Shown one piece after another: positions 19,915-30,670 of a DNA stretch of 64,000 nucleotides (position 1 is the first letter of the stretch; every line of letters begins with the position of its first letter). The notes beneath the pieces were generated by a model. It was given only the letters and a program-made list of their open reading frames with translations, did no database searches and was not told the DNA's origin. A program made the translations under genes and the position numbers. This stretch comes from Hydrangea macrophylla (taxonomy: Eukaryota > Streptophyta > Magnoliopsida > Cornales > Hydrangeaceae), in NCBI GenBank assembly GCA_033977485.1, contig CM066983.1, positions 62,181,010-62,245,009 on the forward strand. The letters run 5' to 3'.

Positions 19915-22677
19915 ATGTCAAATCCGAGCAACGCAGGTATGACTAACGCCTTTGCAGTTAATTCTAATGATAGTTCTAGTAGTAGTAGTAGTGGGTCGTT
20001 TTGGCGGCCTCCGACCACATCCTCACCATCATTCACTCAAAAATCGCACAGTACCAGCCACCGAGAGCCGGTAGTTGATGCATTTTCGGATCATGCTACG
20101 TTTGCCACAGAGGGCGAAACTCCCATGGATCGATTCCATCGGGAGCAATGGGGTCAACATAACCCCGCTCCTCCACCCAGGTACCCGCCGCATCAACCAC
20201 CTCCTTTTCAACATCATTACCCCCCTCCACCTCCGCAAATGGATCAAACCTTTGGGAGAACGATCTGGGATTACCTTCAACCCGAGACCGTGTCTTCCCC
20301 ATCTTGCATAACATTCCCGTCCATTGCGGGGGTGTTTCGATTTAAACCAAGAATGATCAATCTCTTACCCAATTTTCATGGGCTAGAGAACGAGGACCCC
20401 TACAAGCATATTAGGGAGTATGAGGACATATGTGGGACGTTTGAACAACAAAGATGCACACCCGAGCTCATAAGGCTCAAATTGTTCACATTTTCCCTCA
20501 AGGATAGGGCGAAAGATTGGTTAGTGACCCTACCCCCAAATTCCATAGGCTCATGGCCGGAACTCCAAAAGCAATTCTATAAGGAGTTTTTCCCCATGCA
20601 CAAAACACAAGCTTTGGTCAAACAAATTCAAAATTTCTCCCAGGGAGAGCACGAGACCTTTGCTGAGTGTTGGTTGAGATTCAAGGATCTCCTTAGGAAA
20701 TGCCCGCACCATGGTTTTGACAAATTCCGTCAAATTTCCATTTGTTATGGGGGGTTACAACCCAATACAAAACAATTGATCAAAACCATGTGCTCCGGGA
20801 GTTTTTTAACTCTAGAAGCCGAGCAAGCCGAAGCCCATTTAGAATATGTCCATGAAACTTCGCGTGGGTGGGGTACATCTAACCCTCATGACCGCACACC
20901 ACCGGTCACTGTAGCCCCTTTGAATCACAGCCTCTGTCAAGTGTCAAATGAAGCGGGTTCCATTTCCGAACTCACTAGAAAAGTAGAGGCTTTGGAATCT
21001 CAAAAGGGCACCATTGGACCCAATCCTCTCCCGATCCTCGCACCGATCAATCCTTTGCATTGCTACTTATGCTATGATCCGGAGCACGCAACCAATGAAT
21101 GCCCCGTCCTTCCTATCCTCCAAGCACAAGCTTTGGAGCAAGCATGTGCACTTGGGATGAACATTAGGCCTAGATTCAATCCTTCCCAAAATGATGCCTA
21201 CAATCCTCCCGGAAGGTGGAGTGCTCCGGGGCACAATTACCATAACAATAAAGGGGCAACAGTAGTACCAAATGCTCCCCCACAACCATACTATCCTCAT
21301 CAACCGCCTCCACCACCTTATACCCCTCCGAACTTTGGTCCACCAAACCCTCAATCCCAAGGGCCACATTTCACCCAAAATCAAGGGGCGCATCAACATT
21401 CAACCCCTTATGTGCCCCCTCACAAGAAGAGTTTCAAAGATCCTAATCATGGTGGCTTGTCCCAAAGAATGAGCCAACTTGAGCAATCTATCCAAGCGAT
21501 GCAATCATCGCACGCTCAAAGCATGCAAGCGTTGCAAGCTCAATTGGCTCAATTACTCCAAAATCAACAAGTTATTGACAAAGGAAAGCTTCTGGCGCAA
21601 CCATTTCAAAATCCGAAAGGTCAAGGGACTAATGGAGCCTCAAATTCCAATATCGAACATCTAAAAGGAATCACCACTCTTCGAAGTGGAAAAATTGTGG
21701 ACAACAAGGTCCAAAAACCTCCCCAAGAACCACAAGTTAGCTATGACCCGGGTAGAGGAGAGACCGAACTCAATGAGGGGGACTCATTACCCCCTAATGT
21801 TGAAGACTTGGAGGGGGACTTGTCAAAGGCCCCCGACTTCATGGACCAAGAGTTTTTGAATCCCGCTCCCCCATTTCCTCAAAGGCTTAAGAAAAAGGCC
21901 GAGAATAACAAGAATCATGAATTTTTGGAATTGTTCAACAAAGTGGAAATCAATATCCCTCTTTTGGAAGCCATTAAACAAGTCCCAGCCTATGCAAAAT
22001 TTCTTAAAGACCTTTGCACTGTCAAAAGGAAACTCAATGTTAAGAAGAGTGCTTATATGGCCGCACATGCGAGCTCCGTTATTCTTAACGAAGTTCCTCC
22101 AAAATATAAGGATCCCGGTTGTCCTACTATAGCATGTGTGATTGGACAACACCAGATCGACAGAGAACTCCTTGATTTAGGAGCTAGTGTCAATCTACTT
22201 CCTTATTCGGTGTACGTCCAATTAGGCCTCGACGAACTTAAAGAGACTCGTGTCACTTTACAGATGGCCGACCGCTCGGTCAAGATGCCACGAGGTATAA
22301 TAGAGGATGTTATTGTTCAAGTTGGTAACTTCTACTATCCGGTGGATTTTATTGTACTTGATACACAACCGGTCGTGAACGAGCAATCGCAAATTCTTAT
22401 CATCTTAGGTCGCCCATTCCTCGCTACCGTGAATGCATTGATTAATTGTAGGAATGGCCTTATACGGTTAACATTCGGAAACATGACGGTGGATGTGAAT
22501 ATCTTCTCACTCTTTAAGCAACCCGCCCTCGAAGAGGAGGACGGTGATGGGATTTATGAAATCTCTCTCATTGATTCGTTGGTGCATAATTTTTTCAGTT
22601 TTCTAGTGATTCCGATGTTAATGATTCTTGCATCACTTCTTCTCTTGATCATACTTATGTGCTTAATGATAATATAA
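19915..22677 (+). CDS. Athila gag-protease
   Basis: Long open frame encoding the capsid/nucleocapsid precursor and aspartic protease that assemble and mature the intracellular particle. Visible parts: a Ser-rich N-terminus and Pro/His-rich segment (about residues 85-115), the retrotransposon gag domain (about 150-300, including RLKLFTFSLKDRAKDWL), a zinc knuckle CYLCYDPEHATNEC (about 382-395), a Pro/Gln-rich linker with a Gln-rich helix (about 520-560), and the protease with active-site DLGAS (about 752) and ILGRPFL. The start ATG follows the primer site by about 130 bp. The last roughly 35 codons are hydrophobic and out of family; they come from a frameshift near 22590, after which the true frame continues in phase 0 into pol. 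Confidence 0.9.
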   Translation: MSNPSNAGMTNAFAVNSNDSSSSSSSGSFWRPPTTSSPSFTQKSHSTSHREPVVDAFSDHATFATEGETPMDRFHREQWGQHNPAPPPRYPPHQPPPFQHHYPPPPPQMDQTFGRTIWDYLQPETVSSPSCITFPSIAGVFRFKPRMINLLPNFHGLENEDPYKHIREYEDICGTFEQQRCTPELIRLKLFTFSLKDRAKDWLVTLPPNSIGSWPELQKQFYKEFFPMHKTQALVKQIQNFSQGEHETFAECWLRFKDLLRKCPHHGFDKFRQISICYGGLQPNTKQLIKTMCSGSFLTLEAEQAEAHLEYVHETSRGWGTSNPHDRTPPVTVAPLNHSLCQVSNEAGSISELTRKVEALESQKGTIGPNPLPILAPINPLHCYLCYDPEHATNECPVLPILQAQALEQACALGMNIRPRFNPSQNDAYNPPGRWSAPGHNYHNNKGATVVPNAPPQPYYPHQPPPPPYTPPNFGPPNPQSQGPHFTQNQGAHQHSTPYVPPHKKSFKDPNHGGLSQRMSQLEQSIQAMQSSHAQSMQALQAQLAQLLQNQQVIDKGKLLAQPFQNPKGQGTNGASNSNIEHLKGITTLRSGKIVDNKVQKPPQEPQVSYDPGRGETELNEGDSLPPNVEDLEGDLSKAPDFMDQEFLNPAPPFPQRLKKKAENNKNHEFLELFNKVEINIPLLEAIKQVPAYAKFLKDLCTVKRKLNVKKSAYMAAHASSVILNEVPPKYKDPGCPTIACVIGQHQIDRELLDLGASVNLLPYSVYVQLGLDELKETRVTLQMADRSVKMPRGIIEDVIVQVGNFYYPVDFIVLDTQPVVNEQSQILIILGRPFLATVNALINCRNGLIRLTFGNMTVDVNIFSLFKQPALEEEDGDGIYEISLIDSLVHNFFSFLVIPMLMILASLLLLIILMCLMII

Positions 22678-25600
22678 CTCGCATTGACCATGTTGAGAAA
22701 TGTTTAGTTAGTGACACTACCATTGTTGGGTGTTCTCATGAATTCGAAAGAGAGAATGAGTTGAGTGATGAGGAGAGAGAGAGTGAGGAAGTGGTAGGTG
22801 TTGTGGAAACCGTCGAGGAGGCCAAGTTGACCTCCAATTTCGAGAGATTACCCCTGAGGGATAGTTTCCCTCTTCCTTCTAATGTCGTTACACCAAAGCT
22901 CGAGCTCTAAGTTTTACCAAACGAGCTCAAGTATGTTTTTATGGGAGAAGACGAGAGCTTTCCGGTGGTGATTCTTTCCCAACTTGACCCTTGTCAAGAA
23001 GGGAAATTGATGACGGTTTTGAAAGAGCACAAAAGTGCTATAGGGTGGTGTATAGCGGACTTGAGGGGCATCTCTCCGAAGATTTGCACCCACAAGATTT
23101 ATCTAGAGGATGAATCCAAGCCTTCGCGTCAGATGCAAAGGAGGCTCAATCCCAAAATGAAAGAGGTGGTGATGACCGAAGTCATCAAGTTGTTGGATAA
23201 TGGGATCATATATCCCATTTTCGATAGCGAATGGGTGAGCCCGACCCAATTGGTTCCCAAAAAGTCGGGGATCACGGTAGTGGAAAATGAGAAAGGGGAG
23301 CTAGTGCCTACGAGGACTACCACGGGATGGAGGGTTTGCATCGACTATAGAAAGTTGAATACGGTCACACGAAAGGACCATTTTCCGCTACCCTTCCTAG
23401 ATCAAGTCCTTGAAAGAGTGGCCGGGCACAAATTTTATTGTTTCCTTGACGGGTATTTGGGATACAATCAAATTGAGATAGCCCCCGAGGATCAAGAAAA
23501 GACTACCTTCATATGTCCCTATGGCACGTTTGCCTATAGGAGAATGCCTTTTGGGCTATGCAATGCACCCGCGACCTTTCAACGGTGCATGCTTAGCATT
23601 TTTAGTGACACGGTGGAGAAGTTCCTTGAGGTCTTCATGGATGATTTTAGTGTTTTTGGCGATTCTTTCGACAAGTGCCTCGAGAACCTTGAGAAGTTCT
23701 AAAAAGGTGCATTGAAAAGAATCTTGTGCTTAACTGGGAAAAGTGTCACCTCATGGTGACACACGGCATTGTCCTAGGCCACATTGTCTCAAGGGAGGGT
23801 ATGCAAGTTGACAAGGCTAAGATTGATGTCATCTCCAACCTTCCAGCCCCAAAAACCCTTAAGGATGTTAGGTCATTCTTAGGTCACGCAGGTTTTTATC
23901 GGCGTTTTATCAAGGATTTTAGCTCTATCTCGCGGCCCATGTGCCAACTCCTTGCGAAAGATGTCGTTTTTGAATGGTCCCCCGAGTGCCAAGAGGCATT
24001 CGATAAGCTTAAAGAGTCGCTTACCACCGCACCCATAATGCAAGCCCCCGATTGGACCCTTCCATTCGAGCTCATGTGTGATGCTAGTGACTATGCGGTA
24101 GGGGCCGTGTTGGGGCAATGTAGAGACAAGAAGCCCCACATCATTTACTACGCTAGCCGGACCTTAGATGATGCCCAAATCAACTACTCCACGATGGAGA
24201 AAGAGTTGCTAGCGATAGTTTTTGCACTCGAGAAGTTCCGGTCATATGTGGTAGGATCACCGATCACTTGTTTCACCGATCATGCTGCTCTTAAGTATCT
24301 ATTCTCCAAGAAAGATGCTAAAGCGCACCTTATTCGTTGGATCCTACTTCTCCAGGAGTTTGACCTCTCCATCAAGGACAAAAAGGAGGTGGAGAACGTT
24401 GTCGCGGATCATTTGTCACGTTTGACATTTGATCACAATCATATAGACCCCATACCCATTCAAGAATGTTTTCTGGATGAGCAATTGCTTAAAGTCTCCA
24501 CTCTCCCGTGGTATGCGGATGTGGTAAATTTCCTTGTCACGGGCCAATTGCCTCAAGAATGGTCCACTCATGACAGTGAGAGACTTATATTGATGGCACT
24601 ATCATTCTTTTATGATGACCCTTATGTCTTCAGATATTGTGCCGATCAAATAGTCAGGCGATGTGTGCCGAACGATGAAATACCGAGCGTGTTGTCGTTT
24701 TGCCACGACCAAGCATGTGGAGGACATTTCTCTTCACAAAAGACCGCTTTCAAAGTGCTCCACAGTGGCTTGTATTGGCCTACAATATTCAAGGATGCAC
24801 ATGCCTATTGCAAGGCATGTCCTCGGTGCCAACTCCTCGGAAAAATCACCAAGAGGAACTCCATGCCTCTAAACCCCATTCTTACCATAGAAGTTTTTGA
24901 TTGTTGGGGAATAGATTTCATGGGACCCTTCCCTAAATCCAATAATTTCGAATACATCTTGGTGGCGGTCGATTACGTCTCCAAATGGGTTGAGGCCATA
25001 CCATCTCAGACCAATGACCATAAAGTGGTTTTTAAATTTCTCAAAGAGCATATTTTGTCCCGGTTTGGCACTCCGAAAGCCATAATTAGTGATCAAGGGG
25101 TACACTTTTGTAATTCCCCTTTTGCTCGCTTGATGGAGTAATTTGGCGTAACCCATAAAGTCTCTACCACGTACCATCCTCAAACAAACGGTCAAGTCGA
25201 ATTGGCTAATAGGGAAATTAAAGGAATCCTCGAAAAGACGGTCGACCCGTCGAAAAAGGATTGGTCCTCTAGGCTAACCGATGCGCTTTGGGCGTATAGG
25301 ACGGCCTATAAGACGAATTTAGGAATGTCCCCCTATCGGTTGGTCTACGGGAAGGCTTGCCATTTGCCGGTCGAACTTGAACATCGAGCTTATTGGGCAA
25401 TCAAGAAGCTCAATTTTGATTTTGATGAGAGTTGGAAGAAATTCGAAGTGAACTCTACGAGAGTTCTAAAGTGTACAAGGCACGTGTTAAAGCGTTTCAC
25501 GACAAGCGGATTGTTCGAAAACAATTCATTGTTGATACCAAAGTGCTTTTGTACGATTCATGGCTACACATTTTTCCGGGTAAGTTGCAATCCCGTTGGA

Positions 25601-25773
25601 TTGGCCCTTACATGGTACATAAAGTTTATCCTCATGGAGCCGTGGAAATCCTAGATCCCAAAGATGGGACCATCTCTAAGGTCAATGGGCAGCGACTCAA
25701 ACCTTTTCTCGAGAGATTTGACACCGAGTTGTTATCAATCCCGTTGGAGGACCCCACAGTTGGGGTTGAGTAA
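22600..25773 (+). pseudogene. Athila pol: RT, RNaseH, integrase (frameshifted)
   Basis: RT with IDYRKLN, FCFL/FLDGYLGYNQI and catalytic FMDDFSVFG; RNaseH with [15 protein letters not shown]; integrase zinc region (Cys-x-x-Cys as CKACPRCQ), core residues in [16 protein letters not shown] and GQVELANRE; a C-terminal [16 protein letters not shown] domain. It is inactivated by an in-frame TAA at 22908-22910, a one-base frameshift near 23700 between the RT palm and thumb, a TAA at 25139-25141 between the second and third catalytic residues of integrase, and another frameshift near 25435. It lies directly downstream of gag-protease. Confidence 0.9.
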
Positions 25774-25921
25774 GCTCTCGTGAGTTATACTCTCTTTTTG
25801 TATGCCCAATGATTAATGCTTGGCATAATTTTTGTTCGTATCAAAGTTCTTGTCATCCACTTGTGCTTTTTATCTAGTTCTACATCCATACTTAAGGTTT
25901 CATGTCTACTGGGAACTAGGC

Positions 25922-26171
25922 GGATCGATCCGCCCTTATCACATGGATCGATCCGCCCGTTTTTCCAAACTCTCTGCCAGAAATGTGAGTTGCGGATCGA
26001 TCCGCCCTTATCACATGGATCGATCCGCCCATTTTTCCAAACTCTCTGCCAAAAATGTGAGTTACGGATCGATCCGCCCTTATCACATGGATCGATCCAT
26101 CCATTTTTGCAAAGTCTCTGCCCAGATTTTGTGGGAGCGGATCGATCTGGCTTCTTCACGCGGATCGATCC
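25922..26171 (+). repeat. Athila internal palindrome array, GGATCGATCC
   Basis: Eight palindromes (starts 25922, 25945, 25994, 26017, 26066, 26089, 26139, 26162) in four pairs. Every pair step is exactly 23 bp and the pair period is 72, 72 and 73 bp, the same geometry as the LTR array. The linkers share AACTCTCTGCC and AGAAAT with the LTR array, so the two are related copies. It lies between the end of pol and ORF2. Units 6 and 7 carry single changes at an arm base; the others are perfect. Confidence 0.93.
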
Positions 26172-26821
26172 GCGAGGCCGAAAAACTGTTTTTAATCTCT
26201 TTGAGGGCTCATTTGTTTGCACCATCTCTCATTTCTCTTGAGCCCCTTTTACCCCAAAAATTCCACCCCTTCTAAAATCATCTTTTCAAGCTTTTTCTTC
26301 CAAGATCCACCCAAGGTAAACTTTGCTCTTTGTTTTCCTTTCCATTAACTTGTTGTGAGAACATGTTTTTGTTCAATTGGTTGGGTGATTTCTTCATTTG
26401 GTCACTCTTTTACACATCAACCCTTAGAACTGTGATCTCTTACACTTTTGCTTGCATGGTTAGTGGTTGAAAGCACTTAGTATGTTGTCTTGTTTGTTCT
26501 TCATTTTGTGATGATTCTGGGAGAGGGTTACACTTCACATCTCATAATTTACCCACACATTTCCATAGTGCACACTAGGTGTTTGACAAAAATCTTGTTT
26601 GATTGCTTCCCTTAGTCTTGGCATTTGATCGTCATGATTTCTCGACTCATGCATTTGGCTTATGTTTTTGCTAGACTAAGATTGCTCTTTCTTGTGCATT
26701 CAGGTAGGTTAAACACATTGATCCCTCTTTTGCTTACATTCTAGTAGAGCATTCCCCATGCGCGTATTATAGATCATTTTCGTACTTGTCATGGGTGCTC
26801 TTCTTCTTCTATACAGGGATA
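26172..26821 (+). promoter_or_regulatory. Putative spliced 5' leader of Athila ORF2
   Basis: Noncoding stretch between the internal palindrome array and the ORF2 start. A donor CCAAG/GTAAAC (GT at 26316) and a pyrimidine-rich acceptor CTTCTTCTATACAG (AG ends 26816) frame a possible 501-nt intron. The acceptor is 5 bp before the ATG at 26822. No clear TATA box lies between the array and the donor. Whether ORF2 uses its own promoter or a spliced genomic RNA cannot be told from sequence. Confidence 0.5.
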
Positions 26822-27644
26822 ATGGTGTCTGCTCTTAAGTACAACCGAACCCAACTTACCCCGGAAAATCGGGGATTTGAGGGCTTTAGGGCGCAGACCG
26901 AGAAGACTTGGTATGAAACTTATTTCTTGAAGAAAAAAACCTATTTTGCCCGTGCGCCGCATGGTTTTTGCCGACTTCCCGTTTGAGGTTGAGGCCATTT
27001 TCCAGAGACACCGCTGGCTTTCCCAACTTGAGTATTCCAGGGGGTAGAATGAGACATAGGTCCGGATGTTTTATGCCAGTATTGTCACCACTGGGGCTCA
27101 CTCTTTTGAGGCCTATGTGCGGGGCGTTTCCATTCCCGTAACCACCGCGTCTTTGGTTGTGTTATTAGGCGTCCCGCACGTTCAAAATCACACACAGATG
27201 ATTGCTGGTCCAGAACAGGGTCCCTCCGCCCATAACATGGCAACTCGCTTTGTCGGCCAACCCACACAATGGATCCCTGACCAGTTAGCTCCCTCCTCTT
27301 TTATCAAATTATAACGTTTGGTTAACCTCATTTTGACGGGGGCAGTGACACCCACCTGTAGACACCCCATTTTGTTGGCTATCAGATTTAGGAGACCCAT
27401 AGCTTGGTGGTTCACAATGATCGTAAAAGACTCAAAAGGACTCCTGGAAGTCAGCTATCTCTCAGAATGCTCAGAATGACCAAATGCCCCTGAAAGCCCA
27501 AAAATTCCCAGATTTGGTCCCGAAGTTCTGAAAACATGCTATGTCGTAAGAAAAGCGATAAAAAAGAGTTTTAAAGGGAAGTCAGATGAAATCGTCGGCT
27601 CCCAGAGACCCCCGGAAGTCCCGGAAGTTCCCAGAAAGTCCCCG

Positions 27645-27698
27645 TTGACCGGTTTGACCAAGGTTTGACTAGGTTTGACCAAGTTTGACCAAGTTTGA
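27645..27698 (+). promoter_or_regulatory. TTGACC (W-box) array in the Ogre LTR
   Basis: TTGAC starts at 27645, 27654, 27664, 27674 and 27684, with a TTGAT variant at 27694: a nearly exact 10-bp period. TTGAC(C/T) is the W-box core bound by plant WRKY factors. Two or three more copies follow at about 27836-27860. The array recurs in the 3' LTR (about 44668-44735) and, inverted, in both solo LTRs (about 17281-17335, 53633-53690). Confidence 0.75.
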
Positions 27699-28220
27699 TC
27701 GAAGTCATCCGAATTCACCAAAATCATCTTAAATCATGGGAAAAGTGTTAAAATAAGTTCCAAAAGGAAATCGAGCGAAAACGTCAGCTTCCGGGAACTC
27801 CCGGAGGTTTCCAGAACTTCCCGGGAATCCCAAGTTTGACCAGTTTGACCAAAATTTGACTTTGGAACCGGGGCGCCGAAACAATTTTCAAATATTTTTC
27901 ATAGATACTAGAGGTCAATATCTTTCCAACGGTATATCGCACATAATTCCTGGATTCAAAACGAATTTATTACGAATTTCCGAAGGCGAAAAAGACGAAC
28001 AAATCGGCTTTTATCGCAAATACCGCAAAACTTTTCAAAGTGACCTGTCCCCAAAACATTTTTTATGTAAATTAGACTCCATTACCTTTCCAACGGTATA
28101 TCACAACCTCAATTTGGAGTTCGTATGCATTTTCTGTGAATTTCGGACGAAATAGGGCCTTTTCGCGAATACCGGAACTTCGGGGGGCCTAAACAGCATT
28201 ATCTGGACGAAGGGAGGAGC

Positions 28221-28280
28221 AGTGCCGCCGCGGCACTGGCCCACTACCGCCGCGGCAGTGGCCCAGTGCCGCCGCGGCAC
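28221..28280 (+). repeat. Ogre 5' LTR CCGCGG palindrome module, three units
   Basis: CCGCGG cores at 28228, 28250 and 28272, each step exactly 22 bp, inside arms GTGCCGCCGCGGCAC. The middle unit has one arm change (CTACCG). Spacers are themselves dyadic (CACTGGCCCAGTG type). The array is about 150 bp upstream of the TATA box. The 3' LTR has a single unit (about 45257-45271), SL-A three and SL-B two (53078, 53100). Confidence 0.9.
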
Positions 28281-28380
28281 TCTCCTCCAGAACAGTGTAT
28301 TTTTGTAATTTCTTTTGTGGTCCCATTTTGATTAATTAAAAACCAAAACGACATAGTTTTATGATTTCAGATGTTTGGAG

Positions 28381-28433
28381 CCAATGGGAGTACTTTCTAA
28401 ATCCCAAAAACACCCCAAGTTGGCCTATATAAA
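28381..28433 (+). promoter_or_regulatory. Ogre LTR core promoter: CCAAT and TATA boxes
   Basis: CCAAT at 28381-28385 and CTATATAAA at 28425-28433, about 40 bp apart. The same pair is kept in the 3' LTR (TATATAAA at about 45418-45425). Confidence 0.75.
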
Positions 28434-30385
28434 CACCCCATTACTCCTCATTTTAGGGGAGTCAAATGTGAGTTTTGGAAAAGTTTGGGAGAGAAAGTTG
28501 TAGAGATAAGGTTAGAGTAGAGAGAAAATAAGCTTTCTTCTTTGATTTTTCAAAACAAAAGTGAGTTCTTACTTTGTTTTTTACTTCATTACTTCCATTT
28601 ATTTCAATATTCAATACTCCCAACCACCATTTTAGTGAGCATTCAAGAGAGTGGGAGCTTCTTCCATGTCTAGTGTCAATACATATGAGTGAAATACCAA
28701 TCTACAAGTCTCATGCTTCATGAATATCATCTATTGATCATCATTTACTTGCTTATTTATTTATTGTTCATCTCTTCTTATCCCATTTCTTTTTTTTATT
28801 TTCTTTATTTACTTACTAGTTCATCATCATCTAAGTGATGACATGAAGTTTGGGGTGAGTGAATCCTTATGGATAGTAGCTCTTGACCTCAAAAACATGT
28901 TTGATAGATGATGATCATAACCTCAATACTTCCAAAGTATTCTTGGAATGTATTGAAGTTATGTTCAAAAATAAAATAAATCTCTCCAACAATCTTGGAG
29001 GTTCTTGATGATGAGTTTGATGTTGACATTTTGAGTGGCTATAATCCTTGTTGAGTATTGAAAATATGCTTTCAAAACATCTATTTCAAAACTCCTCTCA
29101 ATCCCTCTCACTTTGGTTTCAAGAAACAAAACCTTGTTTTCTCCAAAATCTCCAAAACAATGAGTCAAAACAGTGAGTGAGTCGAGTTAAAAGATTTCTC
29201 TAGAACTCAATACTCAATATATGAATTCAAGGCCACTTGGAAAGTCTTCCTAACTCATTGGAGAACACCCATGATTTTTGGTTTGACTTGGAAGTACTTG
29301 GAAATGGTCCATTTGGATCCCAACATTCCTTCCAAACATTCTGTTTTTGCTGTCACAGCAGCTAGGGCCACTTCCAACCTCTTTTACAGAAAACTTTTCC
29401 AAAACGAGTGGTCCTAACTTATTTTTCCCTTAAAATTCAATGTCGTAGGGAACTTTCGGTATAAAATGGGCCCTTAGATCATTCCTTTTCATTTTCTAAG
29501 ATTTTCTAACATTCCAGTCGACAGTACGAACTCTGTTTCTGAGTGACCTGTGTTGTTTATATGTTTTCTCTCAATCTGTGGTAGCTATTCAAGATTGGAT
29601 TTTTGGGTTGTATTCTAGACACAATAAGGAACATCTCCATAAAAAATCATGCATTGAAAACATTCCTAACCCCTCTTTTCAAATTACCAAAGATGATGCT
29701 ACTGTTCTGTCCACTATTCACAGCAAGCATACCTTAACTTTCATTCTTTGATTTGATGCTTATATGCATTCCAAATTAGCTCATATCTTAGGAAGTAGTT
29801 CATACTACATTTGTATACATCCCATGTTGATTTAATCCATTCATTCATACATATTTTAGGCTCCTAAGTCATTTTAGAAATCCATGTACACAAAACACAC
29901 TACAACCTTTGCACATTCTAGATATATACATTGCATTCATGCAAGGTTTGGGGTTTTTGTAACTCTTAATCCAAGGAGATTATAAGGAATGAACTTGACC
30001 ACACATTCATGCTTCCCCTTTGATCTAATCATCCTTTCTCATCCGTCCCGGGGATTGAGAGATCTTCTTTTCTCAAAGAATAACATGCATCATACTAGCT
30101 TGTTAAGCATATTTTGATTTCTTTGTTTATTTGTTTCAAGAACAATTCATGTCCCCCTTTAGATTAGGAAAACTTGATTAATTGATATATGATTAGACGA
30201 TTTTTCCTAGGTTTATTTGTGTGATCTTTCACTTCGCATTGTGTGATATTTGGCTTAGATCTTATGAATGATATCTTATTTTTAGATCTTTCATTTCAAG
30301 TTTCTTATGTGATGTAATATACTATCGTAGTATTATTTGTCGAACCATACCTAGTATAAGATTATTATTTGGATGCTAATTGAGG

Positions 30386-30575
30386 CCCGTCGAAAGACGG
30401 GGCGAGTTGAGGGTGTTTTAGTCGCGACAAAGGCTCCTTCCTCTCTCGTACCACAACCCCGAACCAAGTTCTTTGGTTATGAAGGGCCGGTGCCCTTATC
30501 CGTTAGGGTGAGTCAAAATTAGGTTTCTTGGTTCCTTAAAGACCAAGTGGCGACTCTGTATCTGTTTTCAACAGA
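30386..30575 (+). promoter_or_regulatory. Cluster of four stem-loops near the Ogre LTR 3' end
   Basis: Perfect short hairpins: CCCGTC-GAAA-GACGGG (30386-30401, GNRA tetraloop), AACCAA-gttct-TTGGTT (30462-30478), AAGGGC-CGGT-GCCCTT (30482-30497) and TCTGTT-ttc-AACAGA (30561-30575). They are retained in the 3' LTR and, inverted, in both solo LTRs. They lie in the transcribed leader, within 265 nt of the primer site, so an RNA role (packaging, dimerisation, translation) is plausible but unproven. Confidence 0.7.
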
Positions 30576-30652
30576 CCCTTTCTCTTTCCTTGATTCAAAA
30601 TCAAACGAATTTTAAAACATAACAAAGCGGTGGAAACCCGGTGTCCACAATC

Positions 30653-30670
30653 TGGCGACTCTGCTGGGGA
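30653..30670 (+). other. Ogre primer binding site
   Basis: TGGCGACTCTGCTGGGGA starts 3 bp after the LTR end. Its TGG start pairs with a tRNA CCA tail. Tat/Ogre elements commonly use tRNA-Arg, but I cannot confirm the tRNA here. The first 11 bases also occur inside the LTR at 30548-30558. Confidence 0.75.

Larger units (their letters stand above)
27357..30649 (+). repeat. Ogre 5' LTR
   Basis: TGTAGACACCCC...GGTGTCCACA, 3293 bp. It differs from the 3' LTR mainly by indels: three versus one CCGCGG units near 28220, one TTGACC unit, and a 22-bp stretch near 30226 absent at 47216. Parts in order: TTGACC array, CTTTCCAACGGTATATC repeated twice about 155 bp apart, CCGCGG palindromes, CCAAT and TATA boxes, a long noncoding stretch, then four stem-loops close to the 3' end. 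Confidence 0.95.

Noticed and set aside
18602..26171. CRISPR-like reading of the regularly spaced palindromes
   Set aside because: Repeats are only 10-14 bp and strictly palindromic, spacers are 13 bp and partly repeated, and the context is a plant retrotransposon.
25785..26275. Overlapping ORFs on both strands with repeated RIDPPLSHGSIRP-like residues
   Set aside because: They are translations of the GGATCGATCC array in three frames; the repeat explains the open frames and no family is recognised.
28965..29168. 67-codon minus-strand ORF, duplicated at 45956-46159
   Set aside because: It lies inside the Ogre LTRs, has no recognisable domain, and identity between copies is due to LTR duplication.
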